Positions 1 through 8,500 of a stretch of 64,000 nt of DNA are shown here, in pieces. A program made the position numbers and the translations under genes. The notes below the pieces were generated by a model. The model did no database searches. It had not been told where the DNA came from and worked only from the letters and a program-made list of their open reading frames with translations. The stretch comes from Mycolicibacterium sp. TUM20985 (GTDB lineage: Bacteria; Actinomycetota; Actinomycetes; Mycobacteriales; Mycobacteriaceae), in NCBI RefSeq assembly GCF_030295745.1, contig NZ_AP027291.1:4588001-4652000 (forward strand), written 5' to 3'. Positions within the stretch are counted from its first letter, which is position 1; each line of letters starts with the position of its first letter.

Positions 1-317
1 CCATGTCGGTGCCCGCCGACGCCGCGTTGATGGATCGCCTCCGGGAGTCACCGCCCGCCCGGCTCGGTGGAGAACCCGTCGAGGTCACCGACCTCTTGGC
101 GCGCCGGGGCCAGCAGCGCACCGATGCGTTGATCTACACCGGCGAATCCGTGCGGGTGGCCGTGCGACCGTCGGGCACCGAGCCGAAGGTCAAGGCGTAC
201 CTCGAGATTCGACTGCTTCCCCGCGACGACCTGTCGGTCGCCCGCACGGTCGCCGACGAACTCGTCGAACGGTTGCGGGTCGACGTGTTGGAGCTGCTTC
301 AGCGAGGGCCGAACTGA
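1..317 (+). CDS. pmmB: phosphomannomutase / phosphoglucomutase family, C-terminal part (gene enters from the left edge)
   Basis: This is the 3' end of a gene whose start lies outside the window. The visible part is about 105 residues. It carries the C-terminal substrate-binding motif of alpha-D-phosphohexomutases (VRPSGTEPKVKAYLEI), where the SGTEP loop grips the phosphate of the sugar phosphate. The family interconverts hexose 1- and 6-phosphates in the cytosol. The name pmmB rests on the motif plus synteny: in M. tuberculosis pmmB (Rv3308) also converges on upp (Rv3309c). The stop codon lies inside the 3' end of the convergent upp gene, so the two reading frames overlap by 19 bp. The catalytic serine and metal-binding loop would lie upstream and cannot be checked here. 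Confidence 0.88.
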   Translation, partial: MSVPADAALMDRLRESPPARLGGEPVEVTDLLARRGQQRTDALIYTGESVRVAVRPSGTEPKVKAYLEIRLLPRDDLSVARTVADELVERLRVDVLELLQRGPN

Positions 318-922
318 CGGTCACCCGCGTCGCCGAGACCCGGCACGATGTAGGAGACGTCGTTCAGTCCGTCGTCGATCGCCGCGGTGTACAGCGTCAG
401 GTTGGGTGCCGCCTTCTGCAGTGCGACAATGCCTTCCGGGGCGCACACCACGCACACCGCGGTGATGTCGACGGCATTGCGGGCCTGCAACAGCCCCAGG
501 GTGTGCACCATCGAGCCACCGGTGGCGAGCATCGGGTCCAGCACCATGACCGGCGTCGTACTGAGGTCCTCCGGCAGTGACTCGAGGTAGGGGGTGGGCA
601 GCGCGGTCGCCTCGTCGCGGGCCACGCCCACGAACCCGACCTTCGCCTCGGGGATCAGTTGCTGCGCCTTCTCGACCATCCCCAGGCCGGCCCGCAGCAC
701 GGGCACCAGCAGCGGTGGCGAGGCGAGCCGTGATCCCACGGTCTCGGCCAGCGGAGTGCGAATGGGCACCGGCGTCGACTCCGCGTCGCGGGTGGCCTCG
801 TAGACCAGCATCAAGGCCAGGTCGCACAACGCGGCGCGAAAGCCCGCGTTGTCGGTGCGCTCGTCGCGCAGGATGGTCAACCGGGCAGCGGCGAGTGGGT
901 GATCGACAACGCGGACGTCCAT
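299..922 (-). CDS. upp: uracil phosphoribosyltransferase
   Basis: The 207-residue protein is full length for bacterial Upp, which salvages uracil to UMP using PRPP. The PRPP-binding loop is clear (VMVLDPMLATGGS, about residues 125-137), and the uracil-binding end IVPGLGDAGDR is present near the C-terminus. I chose the ATG at 922 (MDVRVVDHPL) because this is the usual Upp N-terminus. The longer open frame running to 1237 would add over 100 unrelated residues overlapping a divergent gene. The 3' end overlaps pmmB by 19 bp in convergent orientation, matching the Rv3308/Rv3309c arrangement. No signal peptide is seen, and the enzyme is cytosolic. Confidence 0.95.
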   Translation of the reverse strand: MDVRVVDHPLAAARLTILRDERTDNAGFRAALCDLALMLVYEATRDAESTPVPIRTPLAETVGSRLASPPLLVPVLRAGLGMVEKAQQLIPEAKVGFVGVARDEATALPTPYLESLPEDLSTTPVMVLDPMLATGGSMVHTLGLLQARNAVDITAVCVVCAPEGIVALQKAAPNLTLYTAAIDDGLNDVSYIVPGLGDAGDRQFGPR

Positions 923-941
923 GCGGCGAACCCTAATGGAA

Positions 942-981
942 CCACGACGTCGGAGACGTCCATGGAACCAGAGCGTCGTGG
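942..981. promoter_or_regulatory. inverted repeat between divergent upp and the EspC-like gene
   Basis: The arms CCACGACG (942-949) and CGTCGTGG (974-981) are perfect inverted repeats with 24 bases between them. A separate direct repeat GACGTCCATG occurs at 915-924 and again at 956-965. The element lies between the upp start and the small T7SS-type gene and overlaps the chosen GTG start of the latter. An operator is possible but there is no direct evidence of a regulator. Confidence 0.3.
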
Positions 982-1295
982 CCGACGTCATAACATCCGT
1001 GATCGCCGATACCTCCGACATCCAAGGGTTCAGCGCTGCCCAACTGAGGCACGCCGACGACCTCGCCTCCGTGGCGGCCGACTTGACCGCCGCCACGGCC
1101 GCCACCGACGCGTTCGGTCCCATCGGGGCAGATTTTCTGCTGGCGTTGAATGGAGCGTTGAGACGGGAGGCGCAGTATGCCGCGCAACTCGCCGAGCGCC
1201 TCGCTGCGGCGAAGTCGACGGCAGGCGCCGCGGCCACCGCCTACCGATCAGCGGAAAGCGTTGCTGGACGATCGATCTCGCTCCTCGGGGCCTAG
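978..1295 (+). CDS. small EspC/DUF2580-like type VII secretion protein
   Basis: This protein of about 105 residues is helical and alanine-rich. Its opening, DIQGFSAAQLRHADDLASVA, resembles the DUF2580/EspC family of small ESX-secreted partners. Near the C-terminus YRSAE fits the mycobacterial type VII secretion signal YxxxD/E. It lies 3 bp ahead of an NlpC/P60 protein that lacks an N-terminal signal peptide, the usual order of an ESX partner pair. The open frame extends to an ATG at 921, but that gives an arginine-rich N-terminus unlike the family, so I prefer a GTG at 978 (999 is also possible). The ribosome binding site is weak at each. The family call rests on pattern only. Confidence 0.6.
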   Translation: MADVITSVIADTSDIQGFSAAQLRHADDLASVAADLTAATAATDAFGPIGADFLLALNGALRREAQYAAQLAERLAAAKSTAGAAATAYRSAESVAGRSISLLGA

Positions 1296-1298
1296 ACG

Positions 1299-2360
1299 AT
1301 GCCGAGCGCCCTGGTGAGCGGGTTGATCGCCCCGCTGCGCGAGCTGCAGGCGATGGTCGGCACGGGTACCTCCGACGCCGCGCCGGCGCTGGCGGCGATC
1401 CGCACCGCATTGACCGACGTCGCGGCCGCGACGATTCGGTCACGGCAGCAGACGCGGTGGCTGGGCGATGCCGGTGACGCGGCGTCGGACTTCACCGACG
1501 CGACCGTCGCGGCCATCGACGCACTGGCCGCCCGAGCCGCCCACCTCGGTGCCGCTGCGGCCGACGCCGCCGACGCCGTCGCCCGTGCCCGGGCCCGGTT
1601 GCAGACGATCGTCGATGGGTTCGAAGCCCGCGCCGAGGCGCTCGAGTCCAGGCTCGACGAACCCGGTGTCGTCGACGAACTCATCGCCGAGGCTCGACGG
1701 GCCATGACCGAGGCCGACGCCGTGATCGAGGATCTGCGCGCCGAGCTCGACGGACAACGGGCGGCGGTGGCCGAGCCGCCATCGGGCGCGCTGCCGACGA
1801 TGCCGATGGGCGCGGGTTCGGGGCTAGGCGGACTCGGCTCGGGCGCCGGGGCGGGTTCGGGGCTCGGCGGCGCGAAGCCGAGTGACTCGTTGCTGTTCGA
1901 TTCCCGGTCCGACGCGTCCGCGGGCCCCGATGCCCAGCCACTCAGCGATCCCGGGATGTTCGGCAGCGGAGTCTTGGTGCGACTCCCCGATGGCAGCACC
2001 GCCACCGCGCCCAACGCGGTCGCCGCCAGTGCAGTCCGGCACGCTCTCACGCAGCTGGGTGTGCCCTACGACTGGGGCGGTACGACGCCCGGCGTTGGCC
2101 TGGATTGCAGTGGTTTGACGCAGTGGGCGTATCACGAAGCGGGACTCGACCTTCCGCGTCTCGCCCAGGAACAGGACGTCGGGTCTGCGGTCGACGAGGC
2201 ATCGCTGCGCCCTGGCGATCTGGCGGTGTGGGACGGCCACGTCGCGATGGTCGTCGGCAACGGCCAGATGGTCGAGGCGGGTGACCCCGTCAAACTGTCG
2301 GCGATCCGAACGTCGAACGCGGGTCAGGGCTTTCAGGGGTTCTGGCGGCCGACGGCCTGA
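1299..2360 (+). CDS. NlpC/P60 peptidoglycan hydrolase with N-terminal helical (T7SS-type) domain
   Basis: This 353-residue protein has three parts. Residues 1-150 are helical and alanine-rich and contain a WLG turn (RWLGDAGDA) reminiscent of WXG100/LXG-type domains. Residues 160-215 are a glycine/serine/proline linker. Residues about 240-353 are an NlpC/P60 domain with the catalytic cysteine in GLDCSGLTQWAYHEAG, the histidine in WDGHVAMVVG, and the conserved end GFQGFWRPTA. Such enzymes cleave D-iso-Glu-mesoDAP type bonds in cell-wall peptides. There is no Sec signal peptide. With the preceding small YxxxE protein, export through an ESX system as a pair is the likely route (inference). The last 90 bp recur at 10635-10724, beyond the giant gene. 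Confidence 0.85.
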   Translation: MPSALVSGLIAPLRELQAMVGTGTSDAAPALAAIRTALTDVAAATIRSRQQTRWLGDAGDAASDFTDATVAAIDALAARAAHLGAAAADAADAVARARARLQTIVDGFEARAEALESRLDEPGVVDELIAEARRAMTEADAVIEDLRAELDGQRAAVAEPPSGALPTMPMGAGSGLGGLGSGAGAGSGLGGAKPSDSLLFDSRSDASAGPDAQPLSDPGMFGSGVLVRLPDGSTATAPNAVAASAVRHALTQLGVPYDWGGTTPGVGLDCSGLTQWAYHEAGLDLPRLAQEQDVGSAVDEASLRPGDLAVWDGHVAMVVGNGQMVEAGDPVKLSAIRTSNAGQGFQGFWRPTA

Positions 2361-2594
2361 CATTGCCTCCAGGTCACAAATGGGGTCGAAAGAACGGCGC
2401 GAACGCCCCCTACGGTCGGTCGGTGGCAGAGGCAGCAATCTGTGGCTAAAACAGTCGCGGGCTCCGACGTTCCGCTATGGTTTTGCGGTGTAGTCAATTT
2501 GCTGCTCTTCACTGAGCGACGCGATCGGACTGGCACCGAACGAACTCACCGACCTTGGTTTCGTGGCGACATCTTGGTCACGGGGGATGCAGAC

Positions 2595-5500
2595 ATGGGT
2601 TGCGCTATCTACATCGGTCGGGTCGGCGCGTTGGCGGTGGCGTTGGGTGTCGGGGCGGCGGTGGCCATAGGATACGGGATCGGCACCCCGACGGTGGCGT
2701 GGGCCGATGAGGGCAACGAGTCCTCGGAGAACACGCCCAACTATCCCACCGCTCCGAATGATCCCAGTGGTCCGAGCGATCCGACCGGTGTGCAGGACGC
2801 GGGTTCGGGCAGCGGTGCGGGGCCGGGTTCGGTCAGTGGCAACGCCCCGACCGCCCCGGACATGCAGCTCTCGGTGTCGGGCAACGCGCAGATTTCGGGT
2901 CAAGACGTGCCGCAGGGCAACGGTCCGGGCAGCTCCACCGCGACCCCGGAGATCACCGCGTCGACCCCCACGCAGACGGTGACCCCCTCGCCGACGGTGA
3001 CCCCCTCGCAGACGGTGACCCCGCCCACCGGTCCCGCTTCGATCGAGGTGCCGCCTGAAGCGGGTGCCGTCGTTCCCCCGGCCACCGGCACGACCACGAC
3101 GACCCCCACGATCACTACGGTGATTCCCAACGGCAACGACCCGGTCGGGCAGAAGCTCTTCGCTCCCGTCGGCGGGTCGACGTTCCGGGTGAACACGTTT
3201 AGCCTCGCCTCTGACCCCGGGCAGCCGACGTTGTTGGCCGCCGCTGCCGCGGCGGCGGTCGCCGCGGACGCCCCGGCTCCCGCGCCGCTGGTCGATCAGC
3301 CCGAGAACCTGTTCGAAGCCTTGCTGGCAACCCCCATCGTGTTGGCCAACATCGCGATCACCGCCGTGTCGACATTCCTGTCCTCGATCTTCGCTCCCGG
3401 CCCGACCATCCCGGCGCCGCCGGTGATGTTATTCGTGGTGCTGGGCTGGGTGCAGCGTGAACTGCAACGCACCTTCTTCAATCAGTCCCCCACCGGCGTC
3501 GCCGACGCGGTGACCACCTCTGAGGACGTCGCGAAGACATTCTCCGTATTGGGCAACGACACCGACGGCGACCTGGGTGCCGGTGACGTACTGACCATCA
3601 CCGACTACACCCAACCCGCCCACGGCGCGGTGCTTCTCAACTCAAACGGCACCTTCACCTACACCCCGACCGCCAATTTCAGCGGCACCGACACCTTCAC
3701 CTACACCGTTTCCGACGAGGCCAGCCCCTGGCACACCCACGGCCTGGCCGGGTACTTCTTCGGCGGTGGACACAGCTCCACCACCACCACCGTGCCCGTG
3801 ACCGTCACGCCGGTGCCCGACGCTCCGGTCGCGGTCAATGACACATACACCGTGGATGAGGACCGCACTCTGATCGTCGGTGCCACCGGCGTGCTCGTCA
3901 ACGACAGCGACGCCGACGCCGATGCCATGACGGCCGCGCTCACCGTTGGCCCCGCCCACGGCACCCTCAGTCTCATCGCAACGGGCGCGTTCACCTACAC
4001 CCCCGCAGCCAACTACCACGGCACCGACACCTTCACCTACCGCACGTTCGACGGCACCCTCAACAGCAACACCGCGACCGTCACCATCAACGTCACCTCA
4101 GTCAACGACGCGCCGATCGCCAATCCCGACACCTACACCACCGCCGAAGACACCCCGCTGACCGTCGCAATCCCCAACGGCGTCATGGGAAACGACAGCG
4201 ACCCCGACGATGACGCCGCCCTCACCGCCACCGTCATCACCCCACCAACACACGGCGTGCTGAACTTCGACTCCAACGGCGCGTTCACCTACACCCCCGC
4301 AGCCAACTACCACGGCACCGACACCTTCACCTACCGCACGTTCGACGGCACCCTCAACAGCAACACCGCGACCGTCACCATCAACGTCACCTCAGTCAAC
4401 GACGCGCCGATCGCCAATCCCGACACCTACACCACCGCCGAAGACACCCCGCTGACCGTCGCAATCCCCAACGGCGTCATGGGAAACGACAGCGACCCCG
4501 ACGATGACGCCGCCCTCACCGCCACCGTCATCACCCCACCAACACACGGCGTGCTGAACTTCGACTCCAACGGCGCGTTCACCTACACCCCCGCAGCCAA
4601 CTACCACGGCACCGACACCTTCACCTACCGCACGTTCGACGGCACCCTCAACAGCAACACCGCGACCGTCACCATCAACGTCACCTCAGTCAACGACGCG
4701 CCGATCGCCAATCCCGACACCTACACCACCGCCGAAGACACCCCGCTGACCGTCGCAATCCCCAACGGCGTCATGGGAAACGACAGCGACCCCGACGATG
4801 ACGCCGCCCTCACCGCCACCGTCATCACCCCACCAACACACGGCGTGCTGAACTTCGACTCCAACGGCGCGTTCACCTACACCCCCGCAGCCAACTACCA
4901 CGGCACCGACACCTTCACCTACCGCACGTTCGACGGCACCCTCAACAGCAACACCGCGACCGTCACCATCAACGTCACCTCAGTCAACGACGCGCCGATC
5001 GCCGCCGATGATGCGTACACCGTGGGCGCTGGACGGGCCCTAACAGTGACCGCCGCCGGTGTGCTCACTAACGACACAGACGTGGATAGCGGTGCTGTGC
5101 TGACCGCGACCGTGGTTCAAGGGCCCGCCCACGGAACAATGGCCCTGAGCGCAGACGGCACCTTTACTTACACCCCGTCGAGCGGATTCAGCGGTACGGA
5201 CTTCTTCATCTACACCGTCAGCGACAACACGAACCTCACTGACACGGGCGTGGTGACAATTGCCGTCACGCCGATTACGGCGAGCGATGACGCCTTCACG
5301 GTGCTGATGGACACCAGCACCGTGCTTTCTCCGGCGTTGGGCGCTAACGACACATCTGTCACCGGCTTGGAAATGGGCGCGATCACCATCGTCGACGCCC
5401 CCACCCACGGCAGCGTGCAGGTCAACCCCGACGGCACCGTCACCTACCGGCCCTACAACGACTACCGCGGCACCGACACCTTCACCTACACGGTGGAGGA

Positions 5501-8500
5501 TGGGAATGGGCTTGGAATCGTGTCCAACACCGCCACCGTCACGGTCACCGTGATCAGCCCCATCATCGCCACCGACGACACCTACACCGTGCTGATGAAC
5601 GGCCCCACCGTCCTCTCACCGGGGTTGGCCGCCAACGACACCCGCTACCCCGGCACCAACTTCGACCTCGGCGCGATCACCATCGTCACCGCACCCACCC
5701 ACGGCACCGTGACCCAAGCCGCCGACGGCACCGTGACTTACCGCCCGTTCAACGGCTACCGCGGGACCGACACCTTCACCTACACCCTCGGCGCGGCCAG
5801 CCCGGGCATCCCCGCCTCCAACACCGCGACCGTCACCGTCACCGTGATCAGCCCGATCATCGCCAACGACGACGCCTACACCGTGCTGATGAACGGCCCC
5901 ACCGTCCTCTCACCGGGGTTGGCCGCCAACGACACCCGCTACCCCGGCACCAACTTCGACCTCGGCGCGATCACCATCGTCGACGCCACCACCCACGGCA
6001 GCGTGCAGGTCAACCCCGACGGCACCGTCACCTACCGGCCCTACAACGACTACCGCGGCACCGACACCTTCACCTACACCCTGGCCGCCGCGAACACCTT
6101 CATCCCCACCTCCAACACCGCCACCGTCACCGTCACCGTGATCAGCCCGATCATCGCCACCGACGACACCTACACCGTCCTGATGGACACCCCCACCGTG
6201 CTGTCACCCGCGCCCAGCGCCAACGACAACACTTACCCGGGCACCAGGTTCGACCTCGGCGCGATCACCGTCGTCGACGCCCCCACCCACGGCACCGTGA
6301 CGCAAGCCGCCGACGGCACCGTGACCTACCGCCCGTTCAACGACTTCCGCGGGACCGACACCTTCACCTACACCCTCGGCGCCGCGAACACCTTCATCCC
6401 GGCCTCCAACACCGCCACCGTCACCCTGACCGTGATCAGTCCGATCATCGCGGCCGACGACGCCTACACCGTGCTGATGGACACCCCCACGGTGCTGTCA
6501 CCGGCGTTGAGCGCCAACGACACCCGCTACCCCGGCACCAACTTCGACCTCGGTGCGATCACCATCGTGACGGCACCCACCCACGGCATGATCAGCCAAA
6601 CCGGCAACACCGTGACCTACCGGCCCGACAACGGCTACCGCGGGACCGACACCTTCACCTACACCCTCGGCGCCACGAACACCTTCATCCCGGCCTCCAA
6701 CACCGCGACCGTCACCCTGACCGTGATCAGTCCGATCATCGCGGCCGACGACGCCTACACCGTGCTGATGGACACCCCCACGGTGCTGTCACCGGCGTTG
6801 AGCGCCAACGACACCCGCTACCCCGGCACCAACTTCGACCTCGGTGCGATCACCATCGTGACGGCACCCACCCACGGCATGATCAGCCAAACCGGCAACA
6901 CCGTGACCTACCGGCCCGACAACGGCTACCGCGGGACCGACACCTTCACCTACACCCTCGGGGCGACCAGCCCCGGAATCCCCACGTCCAACACCGCGAC
7001 CGTCACCCTGACCGTGATCAGTCCGATCATCGCGGCCGATGATGCGTACACCGTGGGCGCTGGACGGGCCCTAACAGTGACCGCCGCCGGTGTGCTCACT
7101 AACGACACAGACGTGGATAGCGGTGCTGTGCTGACCGCGACCGTGGTTCAAGGGCCCGCCCACGGAACAATGGCCCTGAGCGCAGACGGCACCTTTACTT
7201 ACACCCCGTCGAGCGGATTCAGCGGTACGGACTTCTTCATCTACACCGTCAGCGACAACACGAACCTCACTGACACGGGCGTGGTGACAATTGCCGTCAC
7301 GCCGATTACGGCGAGCGATGACGCCTTCACGGTGCTGATGGACACCAGCACCGTGCTTTCTCCGGCGTTGGGCGCTAACGACACATCTGTCACCGGCTTG
7401 GAAATGGGCGCGATCACCATCGTCGACGCCCCCACCCACGGCAGCGTGCAGGTCAACCCCGACGGCACCGTCACCTACCGGCCCTACAACGACTACCGCG
7501 GCACCGACACCTTCACCTACACGGTGGAGGATGGGAATGGGCTTGGAATCGTGTCCAACACCGCGACCGTCACGGTCACCGTGATCAGCCCGATCATCGC
7601 CACCGACGACACCTACACCGTGCTGATGAACGGCCCCACCGTCCTCTCACCGGGGTTGGCCGCCAACGACACCCGCTACCCCGGCACCAACGTCGACCTC
7701 GGCGCGATCACCATCGTCACCGCACCCACCCACGGCAGCGTGCAGGTCAACCCCGACGGCACCGTCACCTACCGGCCCTACAACGACTACCGCGGCACCG
7801 ACACCTTCACCTACACCCTCGGCGCGGCCAGCCCGGGCATCCCCGCCTCCAACACCGCGACCGTCACCGTCACCGTGATCAGCCCGATCATCGCCACCGA
7901 CGACGCCTACACCGTGCTGATGAACGGCCCCACCGTCCTCTCACCGGGGTTGGCCGCCAACGACACCCGCTACCCCGGCACCAACTTCGACCTCGGCAAC
8001 ATCACCATCGTCACCGCACCCACCCACGGCTCCGCGACCGCCAACCCGGACGGCACGGTCACCTACGGGCCCTTCAACGGCTACCGCGGCACCGACACCT
8101 TCACCTACACCCTCGGCGCCACGAACACCTTCATCCCCGCCTCCAACACCGCCACCGTCACCGTCACCGTTGTCCCGCAACTCCCCGCCGCGGTCAACGA
8201 CACGGCCACCGTCGCCGAGGACAGCACCGCCAACACCATTACCGTGCTGGCCAACGACGACGTCATCTACGCAGGCTTCAAACCGGTTCGAGCGGTGAGT
8301 GATCCGGCACACGGCGCCGCGCTCGTCACCGCCGACGGTGCCACGATCATCTACACCCCCGATCCCAACTTCGACGGCGGCATCGACACCTTTACCTACA
8401 CCCTCGACGGCGGATCCACCGCCACCGTCACCGTCTACGTGACGCCGAACATGATCACCACCACCGTCGGACGACCCGACGCCAACGGCACCGTCACCGG

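Noticed and set aside
2442..2594. N-terminal extension of the giant protein to the first ATG
   Set aside because: It would bury the signal peptide behind about 50 polar residues; the ATG at 2595 has a good ribosome site and yields a proper export signal.
4111..4992. Regular repeats that could be mistaken for a CRISPR array
   Set aside because: The units are 294 bp, contiguous without spacers, and translate as Ig-like domains in one open frame.
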